DNA of 64,000 nt from Amblyornis subalaris (lineage: Eukaryota; Chordata; Aves; Passeriformes; Ptilonorhynchidae): positions 2,180,615 through 2,244,614 of the forward strand of contig JACAXG010000034.1 in the NCBI GenBank assembly GCA_018881555.1, written 5' to 3'. A model generated the notes under the pieces. That model searched no databases, was not told the origin of the DNA, and saw nothing but the letters and a program-made list of their open reading frames with translations. A program made the translations under genes and the position numbers. Every line of letters begins with the position of its first letter. Within the stretch, counting starts at the first letter, position 1. Positions 52,701 to 63,561 of this stretch are shown piece after piece.

Positions 52701-52942
52701 AGAATCAAAAACTGGTTTGAATTAGAAGATTCCAACCCTCTGCCATGAACAGGGACGCCTTCCACTAGTCCAGGTTGCTCAGAGCCCCATTCAGCCTAGC
52801 CTTGAACACTTCCAGGTATGGGGTATTCACAGATTCTCTGGGCAACCTGTTCCAGTGTCTCACCACCCTTGCAGTAAAGAATTTCTTCCTAATATCCAAT
52901 CTAAATCCACCCTCCTCCAGTTCAAAGCCATTACCCCTCAGA
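52701..52942 (-). mobile_element. CR1 LINE fragment, 3' end, minus strand, about 240 bp
   Basis: Antisense CR1 blocks occur in the right order on the plus strand: AGAATC at the terminus, TTCCAACCCTCTGCCATGA, CCAGGTTGCTCAGAGCCCC, CTTGAACACTTCCAGG, GGGCAACCTGTTCCAGTG, GTAAAGAATTTCTTCCTAAT, and TCCAGTTCAAAGCCATTACC. The copy is 5'-truncated at about 52942. It is fairly complete over the region it covers, so it is probably younger than the fragments at 15.7 and 18.3 kb. It is noncoding. Confidence 0.92.
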
Positions 52943-55900
52943 TAGCTCTCTTTTAGAGAATACTTTACACTAGGGCTTGCTCTGTGATCACCAGACTTAG
53001 TCTATTAAAGAATTGAAGAATGACTTGACAGGCTATGAAAGACGAAGCCTTTATCTATTGCAGCTCTATTGTTCGGTTCTGTAATTTACAGATCACAGTA
53101 GTAAAAAAGGTAATTCTATTCAAACACAAAGAAATGTGTTAAATTGTCTGAAAAAAAATATTAAGCATTCTAGAGAGAAAGGGGAAGAGGCGTCTGCTTG
53201 TCTTCTGAAATGGTACCTGCTTATGAAATAGCCACGGAGGAATATTAAGTGAATCAATATAACCAGTACATTTATCTGAAAGAGTGGGGAGGGCCAGGGT
53301 CATAATTATTACCCCTGATGTGTTGCTAATACCCAAAAAACAGCAAAAGAAAAATGTTGATAGATTGCTATGAATTTCTGGCAGCTGTAGCTTTTGAAGC
53401 ATGAAATACATTAGCATTGTATCCTAATGTCTTTGATAATTTTTCGGAACTGACGCTTGTCTTCTGAGCAAGGCATATTATTTATTTACAAAGAAGTCAC
53501 TGGCTGTAAAAAATTAAACATGTGGAAAATAAGCTGACCTCTATTTTTTCTGCAAAATGACATTTGTTTGAAGGACAAAGGAAGAAATAACTTATACTGC
53601 TAGTGAATGATACAGGTCTAATTTCATGTTCATTGTCCAAATACCTTTGCCCTTTACAGGTTATTAACTGTAACAAGCTCCTGGGTGAATTTATTGCATC
53701 ATTACACAGCAACTATAGAATATTTCTAGTAGAAAAACCTACAGTGAAATACCAGATCTTTTAAAAGGAACATTTTTGAAATACAATGCCTGGTTTGTCA
53801 GAGTCAGTAAAAGAGTTTCTTCAGACCAAGTCTTCACACGTACCATAAAGGTTCTCAAATGCCATAGCTTTAAGCATGCTTACACAATTATGTCTTAATG
53901 CTTTTTTGCTTACCTGTATCGTTCACTGTGTATAACCAATCACTGAAGAGAGTAAACCAAATGATTTTATTCTTCTCCAATGATTTAATGTTTGTTTCTG
54001 CCTGAATGCAGAGATTATACTGGATACAGGGTGTACAATAGAAACACTATTACAGGGATTTAAGTATTCAGAGAAGAACTGATGGTTCTTTTCAAAACTT
54101 TCTGCAAGCATCTCCAAAGAGGGAAAAAGAATTTTAAGGGAAGCGTGACAGAGCCAGGTAACCAGCAGTAGTAGGTGCTGCAGTCATTGTTATACCTCAA
54201 GCAACAAAGATATCAACAAATAGCAGTAACTCCAGTTCCTTACACTCAGCAGGGTTAACTGGGGTGACATTAATTTCAAATCGGCACAAGCACACCCAGT
54301 TACAACGATTGTTTTTTACACTGCTTTTCTTTCTAAGATTTGCAATACAAATAAATACACAATTAGCATAACAAAACTTTTGAATTACAAGTTAATACAA
54401 ATTTGATCCCAGTGCAAAACTAGCAGTGTCTCTCTCAAGTTGTTTGCCTTATTGGCACTTGCCCACTCAGTGCACCTGTCTGCCTTTATGGCATTGCTGA
54501 CTAATATTTGTATTCACACTGTAGGTAATCCAGGCCCTTACACAGCCATTGTTCCTGGCCTCTTCCCTGCCGAAACACAGAACTATCTGACCTGAAATCA
54601 AGGGTGCTTTCAACTGCCTGGCCCAGGAGACACCACCAGTTGGACTGCTAGACAGTTCTGTCTGCAAGAAGGTAAAATGCTTGTAGACCCTCATCGTCTG
54701 CCCATAGTTCTTCCTCTATTGATATGAGGATGGACAGCTCCTACAATTTATGGTGACAAAATCTGTATGGCTCAGCTTTTCTTCAGAAGAAAACAGAATG
54801 CCTGTGCAAGGCGTTCACATAAATCCAACACAGGCGGAAAGAAGCAAAACTGGTGAGAACACTGTTCAAAAGAGCACAGCTTCTCTGTGGGCTTGCCAAT
54901 ACAGAGAGCCTGTTAACATCCAGGTAGGGAAAATCATCACCACAGCAAAGACATGTCCATGAGGGTATAAAAAGTATAAATGTTAGCTGAAGTAGCAAGG
55001 CAGAGGCTTCAGCTACCACACGAGTAAAAAACCTGCCATTCTTCCAGCTCACCTTTAAGGGCTCTGGAGGGACAATGTCAAAGCCAGATGTCTCAGATGT
55101 GCCTCTTGAATTCTATAATCAGCAAAGATTTGTTTCCAGTTTATGTGATCTCTCATGCTGGCACAATAAGGAACAACAGCACTCGAATGAGTATGACTGA
55201 ATTCACATACATCAGCCTTACCACCCACTTACAGCAGTGTTTGGGAGTAAGAGAGACCCTGGGGTGGAATCCAGAGCATGGTTCAAATTNATGAGCTCAT
55301 ATTAATATATTTTAACCTCGTTGGTACATTCTGAATCTTGTTTAAACATAAGAGATTAGACTGTGAGGCTAAATAGACATACGCAAAAGAGACAGGAAAA
55401 TGTTAAGGCAAAATAGGCTCCTTTCAAAGGAAGAAACATTCATNTTGGCTTGTAGCACAGATGCAGCATGCCTAACATTAGATTCATGCTTTCTTTTCTG
55501 TTGCTTCTAAAATACACACGCACACACACACGTCACCACTGCCGTGCTGCCTCTCTCTTCAGGACACCTGATGGGTGTCTAGGCAAACTGACAGCCCATA
55601 GTTCAAGCATTGCCAGTCTGGGGCAGCAAAAGGAAGAACTGCAAGATTCTTGCCTAACAGAGATCATCCCGGGGTGTACTCTGAGAGNGAAGCAAGTAAA
55701 AGCAAGATGGAAGTAAAACAAATTCTATAAATGCAACGCTAAAAGCTAAAATTGCAAACTTCATTATAACCTCTACTAGCTTCATGACTATGCATTATGA
55801 GAGGAAAATCAAGACAATTAGTATTATAGTGTGGTTTTGCTTCTATCATGACTAAGGCCCTGCTCAGCCTGGACAGCTCCCTTGCAGCAGGAAAGCCTGG

Positions 55901-57000
55901 TTGTTAATGGCCTGACATCAGAACAAGGGCACCCAGTAGCTGACACTGGCACGCTGTGACTCCTGGGACAGCACTTTCCCAGGCTCACCACACCTGGAAA
56001 ATATTTCAGTAGACCCTGAGGATCCCCACCACAGTAGGTTTCAGTGTTCTGTAGGACACAAAGCAGCAAANTTCAACATGTACAGTCTAGAGAAAGGAAA
56101 TCATACACTTTGCAGTATGGTAATTCTGAGGCCTGTGTCAAATACCTTCCTGCTGACACTAATGAGGATTTACAAGGTATTTGCCTTCAGCACAGGCCCA
56201 GCCAGAGCCCCACAGGAAGGCAGGGCCAGTATTTGCAAATCTATTTCTGCACCTTCAGAAGTTGCAAAAATCAAACTATATACCCATCTTGTGAACAAGA
56301 TTTTTCCCTTTCACAGCCTAGAGGACCCTTAAACAAAATAAGTCAGCTGTTAAGAAGGTAATTTGTACTGAAAAGTCTATAAGAGAACAGTAAGAAATCA
56401 CAAAGAACAGCTCTCATTGCCTACTGGGCTCCTTCCTGGTCCTCTTCAGAGGGTAGAGTAGGAAAAGGCTTCACACCCAGTCCCATCCTACCCTGGTGCT
56501 TCCTGGGCATGAGGGCAAAACCATCTGGGACTGGGAAGGTCTTGCAGGATTTAGACAGATTTGAAGATGCCCTTGGTAATGCTGCAGAATAACATTCAGG
56601 AGTTTTAATTCACAACTTCTTGAAGTATTTCAGGTGTAAACAACAAAACAAAACACGAGATAACAAATAGGGCTCACCTGACNTCTCACACTGACTTTAA
56701 GAGGAGGATTAGAGTTTCGTAGTCCCATGTTTCCCTGTTCTGATGCTCATGGGAAAAGATGCCTAAAATGACCCATGGAGGATCACGAGGTTTATGACAT
56801 TTTAAGCCAGATCAGTTAAAGAACTTAAAATTTAGGAAGCCATCCTCCTTCAGGCGCTGATCCCCCTACTTCAATGTCAGCAGTAGACTCTTTAGATACA
56901 AACAGCTTAAAGCAAAAATTATATTTAGCTTTTAATCAGATGATGTTTCTGTTATTTCGGGATGGGAAAGTATAGTAAAAATAAAAGGATCATTTGTAAA
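52943..57000. other. Unique noncoding DNA, 4.1 kb
   Basis: No gene or transposon was recognised. A short CA microsatellite lies at 55514-55532. The segment 56400-56600 is slightly GC-richer but without a recognisable element. Confidence 0.55.
55514..55532 (+). repeat. Short (AC)n microsatellite
   Basis: About nine AC units interrupted by one G (ACACACGCACACACACACG). It is likely length-variable between individuals; no coding context. Confidence 0.8.
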
Positions 57001-57073
57001 TTTTATTTTGCTGTTGTTTTGTGGTGGTTTTGGTTTGGTTTTTAAATGATGGGTTTTTTGTTGTTGTTGTTTT
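57001..57073 (-). repeat. T/G-rich low-complexity tract (A/C-rich on minus strand)
   Basis: TTTTG, GTGGTGGTTTTGG and TTGTTGTTGTTG units make up the stretch. On the minus strand this is the same A/C-rich class seen elsewhere in the window, making it the one clear copy in inverted orientation. Confidence 0.65.
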
Positions 57074-58360
57074 AAATAATAAAAATAAAAATTCATAGTT
57101 TCCAGGAAAGGTTTGATGCTTATTGCAGTTGCTCTAATTTTACATCTCTGTAATGCCTCAAGGCACACCTACAATCTGCAAATTGTTTTATACCTGTGGA
57201 ATAACTTTACCAAAGACGGCAAACTGTAATTTACATCACTGTAACTAAGAGCTAGGTATATCTGCTAGTTTTTAATGGCCTATCAGACTTATTCTAAATG
57301 CTATTAAAATGACAAAGTAAAATAAACCAAAATGAAATGGAGAATTCTCCTGTCTCCATCTGCAAGTTACAAGCAGATATTCCATAAAATATATTTATCA
57401 GCACTGTGACCAGCTATAAAACGTCGTCAATGCAGAATGTTTATGTACTGTAGCATAGTAAAATTGTCCCCCTGTTAACTCTAAATCAGCTTCTGAACAG
57501 GTATTGGTGCTTCTTCATCTGCAGGCTTGCTCGAAGGTAAATGTCATTTATGATGTCTGGAATATCATTTTTGCTATGAAGGATGTCACTGTTGAATTGC
57601 AACTTCCCATAAAGGTAAAAATTGCTGGATTTGGCATAAACAAATCTTAGAGACAGGTCACAGTATTATTTAACTTTTGCTTCTTAAAAAATGGTTAAAT
57701 TTTAAGTGAGCAACTCAAGACCTGTAAAATTCAGTTTGATTAATATAGTGTGTCATCTGCATAGTGCAGCTATAGGAATTCATGCTGTTACCTCATCAGA
57801 TCTCATAAACAACACGGTGCCAGGACTTGTCACCATCAGTATGTCTTCACCACAGAGTCTGAGTGACTGTCAGCTGCATCCAAACATCTGAATTAGCTCA
57901 GGCCAAATGCAAGTATAAAGCAAAAAGCATAACCTATGCTGTCTCACCATTATTTTCCAACTCAACCAAAGTTTAGGACACATCCGATACTGATCAGATG
58001 GAAAAAAATCGATTATACGGTTCACCCCCCTTCCTCCCTAAAGTAAAAACTAAAATATCTGATATCAAACAAAACTCCTCTATATAAAAATACCCCAATC
58101 AAACTAACAAAATATTCANGGTATCGATACCAAAGACACGTACTTCAGAGCAACCATAATTACATTTTTTTCCAATTTTCTTAGACTGGCCAAGTGAAAA
58201 GCTGTCTTTTCCAGTTGAACTGAGCTTTCTACTCTGCTTTAAATAAATTGCNTCATTTCTTTTTCAGCCTCTCAAAGTAATCAGAAGGCACCAGCCTAGA
58301 GTTTTTTCCTAAATTAAGATAATCATTTCCCACCTTTTTAGCACAGGAAATAGCATTTCT
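57074..58360. other. Unique AT-rich noncoding DNA
   Basis: No gene or transposon was recognised in this stretch before the CpG-rich patch. Confidence 0.6.
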
Positions 58361-58760
58361 GTGAACCGAAAACTCCTGCAGGACAGCGGCAATGAGCATT
58401 CCTATCCCTCGTGCAGCAGGGAGTCCTGGAGGCACGTTTCCCACCAAGGGCCTTTGCCTCCCGGCTCGAAGGTGCTTTGGNGGACGACGACGGCTCCGCT
58501 AAAGCCACCCTTGTTCCGCAGGGGCACAGGGGAAAGCGTGGCAGGTTCCCTGTCAGGCTGCACAGCGCTTCCCACGCCTTTTCTTCTGTCCTGATTAAAA
58601 TTTTATGTGACCTTTTCACAGCAGACACCATTCACGGCACCCGAGCAGGCAGAAATAACCAGTTGGTGTTTCAAGCCATGATCTTCCCCCAAGAGTCTGT
58701 CGTAGGGCGCTCCCAGCTCTACACCAGCGTTTCAGCCAGCAGGATCGTACGGAAAGGAAG
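58361..58760. promoter_or_regulatory. Small CpG-island-like patch, about 400 bp
   Basis: I count about 21 CpG dinucleotides in these 400 bp, nine of them in 58381-58500 (for example CCGGCTCG and GACGACGACGGCTCCG). Most 60-base stretches of the surrounding sequence have none or one. GC content is also visibly higher. The patch could be an unmethylated CpG island serving a distal promoter or a lncRNA, or the remains of a GC-rich insertion. Open frames on both strands (plus 58411-58794, 127 codons; minus 58338-58631, 97 codons) overlap and have no recognisable domain. No TATA box or recognisable first exon is evident. Confidence 0.45.
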
Positions 58761-60646
58761 TGTGGGTGTTGCTATTTACCCTTCACTGTTTTAGTTCAGC
58801 TCCAGGAAGTTTTCATATCCCCCTGCCTTTTCTAGTCACTTGGATCTTTTAAGTGCTAATGAACTTCACTTGGGCTTCTTCAGGAAGTTCCCAGTGAAAG
58901 TCTCAGGCAGATGCACCTCAAAGGCCTCTTGGTTGACAGCCCCTTAAAAGATTAAGCCAGGACAGTTCAGTGTCACCAAGTTAACCGTACTAGATGTGAC
59001 ACAGCACAAAATGAGCATTACGTTGTTGCACTAACCAAATGGATGGTTATTATGAATTTTTTTTAAAAAAAGTCTTCCTCTGAATACAGAGGTGTATCAT
59101 ATTCTCTTCTGTAACTAATGAATGGCTTGTCATTATCTCCTGTTTTATAGCAAGGGAATCATTTGAATTTGGTAGCCATTCCCAGGAGCAGGTAGACTGG
59201 TGCTAATTTCTAGCTCAAATATAGTTTATTTGTTAATAAAGTAATTAAAGTTAAAATAAGAAATTAAAGTTAAAAGAAGATACAAATGCTAATTTTGAGA
59301 ACAGGAAGAATTATATAGAGAAAAGAGAACTGGATGTTGGTCAGAATGCTCAAGTAAATCTTAATGTTAGCAGACTGAAAGCAATTACACTGTCAAGGTC
59401 TGTCATAAGTGCTTGTGCTGAAAAAACTACTTTGTTTCTTATTTTCATTTGGAAAAGTCTCATCTGTCACATTTTCTGTCTTTCTTTTCCAACAAGTACT
59501 CATAAACTATGAGCTGTGATGCAGCTTAGACCTTCAGCACTCACAGCACTCTTCTGTGACCTTTTCAGTCACACCATTACATTGATGAATTAATCCAGAG
59601 CACAACAGTGCAAAGGGAAGTACTAAGACAGGCAAATAAGGTCGGAAAAACAATTGGCATGCAAACTGTTACATCTTGAATTATTGAATCCGATTTCAGG
59701 ATTCTTCAGACTTGCAAAGCGCTGAGTTACGTAACCAACTTGTGTCCACAAATACACAAATGACCGTTGCTTGGGTTTTTTTTAATTAAAGAAATCCTGT
59801 TAGCTGCAGTGCCAGTCCGGTACCAAAATGCTTTGCATTCATTCTAGATTGGAACCAAACGTCCAGACGCNAGCTGACCTAGGATCCCCTAACTCCATTT
59901 ACAACCATCAATGAGAATATAATGTTTCAGCAGCAACAAAGTCACCAACAATAGGCTAAACCAGATTTTAATATCACTTAATTAATAAACAAAATTCATA
60001 GTGAAGAATGAAAATTGGCTCCCTATTTATTCCAGACCCTAGGAATGTCTGATGGCTCCAAGCCTTTGCTCTATTTCAACCGCATATTCAGAGAGCCTGT
60101 CTACAACTACTTAGCAAAGCAAAATATGTAGCGCTCCGAAGATTTCGTACGAGGTGTATCATAAGTCAGTTGCATTTATGCAGCTACCACATTTTGAGGA
60201 ACGTTGAGCTTATGATCACCATGATTAATAGTGATATGCTTACAAAATACAAAGAAAGGAAATTAACTGCACTGTCCCTGAAGAATTGCTGGCTTTACCA
60301 GATAATTAAGAAGTTCTGCATTTTTAGCTCATGATTAGGTGTAATCAAAAAGATGATCTTTATTATGCTGCTTTTTTTTTCCATCAACACTTCTGCAATA
60401 GATAATGAAGACTGAAAAGGAAAGAGCAATCCAAGGAAATGAGTACATACAATTGCAACAGAGCACAGTGACATGCCATGCCTATTCCAGAAAGATTTAA
60501 ATATTGCAATAGTCTGAAAACTACTTTTAACTTCATGCAGAACTCTAAGCAAAGACTGTACTTCAGATACACAGTCCGTCTTCACATGACACCTACAGCA
60601 AACTTACTGGTCATTAAAAGGTATAACTGCATTTATTAAAGAATTG
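58761..60646. other. Unique AT-rich noncoding DNA
   Basis: No gene or transposon was recognised. A 14-base direct repeat AATTAAAGTTAAAA occurs at 59243 and 59262, and a perfect palindrome TTACGTAA lies at 59727-59734. Confidence 0.55.
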
Positions 60647-60794
60647 TGACCTGAGTTTAGCTCAGTTGGTCAGAGCATGGTGCTAATAGTGTCATGGTTG
60701 TAGGTTCCATCCCTCTATGGGCCATTCACTTCACAATTGGACTCAGGTGATCCTTCTAGGTCCCTTCCAACTCAGACTGCTCTGTGATTCTAAA
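60647..60794 (+). mobile_element. TguSINE1-like SINE (tRNA-Ile head, CR1-like tail), about 148 bp
   Basis: The head resembles a tRNA-Ile gene: A-box TAGCTCAGTTGG at 60658-60669, a loop CTAATAG with anticodon AAT at 60685-60687, a degraded B-box GGTTCCATCCC at 60703-60713, and a GGGCCA end near 60718-60723. A linker leads to a CR1-like 3' tail ('aggtcccttccaactcagac', then TCTGTGATTCT). This composite is that of TguSINE1 of passerines, which borrows CR1 machinery for mobilisation. The B-box has lost its CpG, and the acceptor end no longer pairs well, so it is a dead copy and not a functional tRNA gene. No clear target-site duplication is visible, as is usual for CR1-type integration. Confidence 0.85.
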
Positions 60795-62921
60795 ACATAA
60801 CTTTCAACAAGAAAGCTATTTCTCCACTCGTTCTGCACAAATCTGCAATCTGAATTAATTCAGTGTGCTGAAGTAAAGCTTGTAGATTTGCCCATCATTA
60901 AGGCAGTCTGATACATCCACTGCTTTATTGGTTATTTTCATACACATTTGGCTACTCTGGAGACCTACACCAATTGCACAGTTTTGCTTAAAAAAGTGAG
61001 AAAATATTTTTATGTGAAAAGATTCAACACACAAGCATTACTGTAGGATTTGATATCCACTGTGCTTGGGTGTTCTTGGAAGATGGCAAACGTTTGCTCT
61101 GTGCTGGACATGCCTTTGTCTGTGCTGTACCAGGCTCGCTTTGCAGAGGTGGTTTGGGAATGATGATTTCCCCCTCTGGTCTTCTGCACAAAGAGCAAGG
61201 CCCCCCTCCAGAGTCAGGACAAAGAAAGAAACCACTCTGTGAAAGACTAAGTTGCGTCCCAAAATTAGAAACTGCAGTAAATGAAGTATTCGAGTGACAC
61301 AAGAAAACTGAGAAGCCTGGGACTTGCCTGGTAAAGTGAGCAGCCTGGGCTGGGATTTGAAGGAAGACAAAAGAACAAGTCCAGCACATGCCAGCAGAAT
61401 AGGGCAGAAAGGGGCATGCTGAAAGGGGAGGCTGAAGTCCCTGTGCACCACACTCCCTGCACATCCACCCAGCTCACAGCCCTTTTTCCACTTGCTTCAA
61501 AAGAGATTGCTGAGAACTGAGAATTCACTTTAAACCAACCCTCCAGAAATCAAATTTCTGGCATAAGTCATGTGAAATCGAAAGGGAAGAGTTGTTTGGG
61601 AGATGAGGTACAAATGGAAATGAAGTCAATAAAACAAACTTGGAAATAAAATACTGTATGAAAGATTATTATTTGAATTGAACAGATTGTGTAGCAGTTT
61701 TCTGAAATGCTCAGATCTTTGCATTTTTCCTGTTCCAAAGCACATCCTTCACTTCCAGATTTCAGCAATTCAGGTTTTTGAAGGTTAGTTCTTTTCAAAA
61801 AGCTATTGCTGCTAAATGCAGCTCAAGCAGTACAATAGGGAATAAGTCTTTGTTATTGTTATTGTGTTTCTTGCTTCAGGGAAGACACTTAAAATTCTTA
61901 GTTTTCAAGCATTACTTAAATTGGTAGCAAAAAGACATTTTAATTGTTTTCAAGACTGGAACATAAGATTTTAGAATCTCTAAATGTAACGCCTCTGTAG
62001 CTGGAGGTATGCATTATTTAACCACAACAATAGCTCTCATTAAAACTTAACTCAATTTTTCAGCATTCTCAAAACATCTGCTACTCATGGGATCTGGTTT
62101 TGTAATTATAATAAACCAAATTTCTCTAGTGACGCTCCTTTAGTTGCAAAAACAAGAGGTTTGTAGGATTTCTCCATAGCTTTGATAAACTAAACCTTAT
62201 TGCATCAGAAATAATTAGTACATTTTGTTGGATTTGTTGTTATTTTAATTCTATTGCTTTAAAAGCTGATGCCACAACTCTTGAGTTACCATAATGCTAT
62301 CATTTGAAACAAAACTCTGGCAGGTGTGTCTTTACAAAGGTTTAATAAAAAAAACTTCTTTTCCCTAATCTAAGGCATATTGTGAAATTAATATATGACA
62401 AGTCACAAGCATAATCTGACAGCTGTACATGTACCATGGTTCTGCAGGTGTCAAGGTATAGAAAGATTTGTGGCAGTTTTTAAATATCTGATAGGAAAAC
62501 TGTTTGGAAGGTATTAAATCTTTTCAAAGTGACATCATGAGCAATTATTAGAGGTTTTGGTACTGATTTTTCAGATTAGCAGGTTTGTTAGCTTGCCAAA
62601 AATGTAAAATACAAAATATGGTGCCTGTCTTGTGACCAGTGACAGTTGTTGTGTGTCCAACATAGAAGTTTCTAGAAGATACAAGCCAGGCCTGCTTTTT
62701 TACCCTAAACCAGATTTACAGCAAAAAGGATGGAAGATTTTACCTGTCAGTTCTGGATAATGTTCTCTTCCTTTTTGTTAAGGATAAAAACCTAAAAGCA
62801 GCACCCATGATAGGATAAGCATGCAAATGTTGATTCTCGATAACAAGTTCCCATTGATATTACATGTCCCCAGTTTCAATCAAGGTAACATTAAAAACCA
62901 TCCAGATGACATTTCCCCAGA
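60795..62921. other. Unique noncoding DNA, 2.1 kb
   Basis: No gene or transposon was recognised. The GC-richer part at 61060-61500 carries two overlapping minus-strand open frames (61024-61464, 146 codons; 61038-61451, 137 codons) without recognisable domains; see findings. The remainder is AT-rich. Confidence 0.5.
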
Positions 62922-62985
62922 AGAAAAAAGCAACTAAACAAAGAACCCAACAAACTAACAAAAAAAACTCCCACAAAACCATAAT
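62922..62985 (+). repeat. A/C-rich low-complexity tract
   Basis: A-rich stretch with AACCCAACAAACTAACA-type units and a run of seven A. It is the same composition class as the other A/C tracts in the window. Confidence 0.6.
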
Positions 62986-63360
62986 GAATTTTCATGTTAT
63001 AGATCAGACTGCAGTATTACCTTTCTGATGCTGAATAACAGCTGCTGTGAAACACGTGGTGGGTACATTCTTTTGAGACAAAATGGTGGAAAGCAAGCTG
63101 GAAGACTAAACAATATCAATACCATCATTGAAAAAGTTATTTAATTGACTCAGAATTGGGAGATCCTTCTCACAAGCACATGCCAGCTCACCATCTAACC
63201 CTAAGTTTTTGTTTCAATGCTTAGAATTGTAGAGAATACTCTGTTTCCATGAGTATGTGCAACCATGAGTATGTGCAATCTCATATCATCACCATTTTTC
63301 CATCTGTTGTTTCAGACCTGCATCACCAATCAATCAACATCATTCCAGCAACTACCACCA
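62986..63360. other. Unique noncoding DNA
   Basis: No gene was recognised. A 16-bp unit CATGAGTATGTGCAAC at 63248 is followed directly by a second copy at 63264 differing only at the last base, a small tandem duplication. Confidence 0.6.
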
Positions 63361-63561
63361 GGACATTTGGACAGGCTGGATCAATGTCCTGAGGCCAATT
63401 GCATGAGGCTCAATAAGGTCAAATGCTGAGTCCTACACTTGGGTCACAACCCCCTGCAGCACTACAGGCTGGGGGAGACTGGACCTTATCTCTCTCTACA
63501 GCTGCCTGAAAGGAGGTTGTAGCAAGGTGGGGGTCAGGCTCTTCTCCCAGGCAACACACAT
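63361..63561 (+). mobile_element. CR1 LINE fragment, plus strand, about 200 bp, internally deleted
   Basis: The sense strand starts GGACATTTGGACAGGCTGGA and continues through GAGGCCAATTGCATGAGG and CACTTGGGTCACAAC to CTACAGGCTGGGG. Around 63471-63483 it jumps straight to GGACCTTATCTCTCTCTACA and the AAAGGAGGTTGTAGCAAGG block. In intact CR1 these two parts are separated by several hundred bases of ORF2, so a large internal deletion is present. Residues such as VLHLGHN can still be read in the first part, interrupted by stops. It is dead, and is the only plus-strand CR1 copy in the window. Confidence 0.9.

Noticed and set aside
60647..60724. Functional tRNA-Ile gene
   Set aside because: The A-box is good, but the B-box has changed at the invariant G, the acceptor arm does not pair well, and the sequence runs on into a CR1-like tail. 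It is a SINE head, not a tRNA gene.
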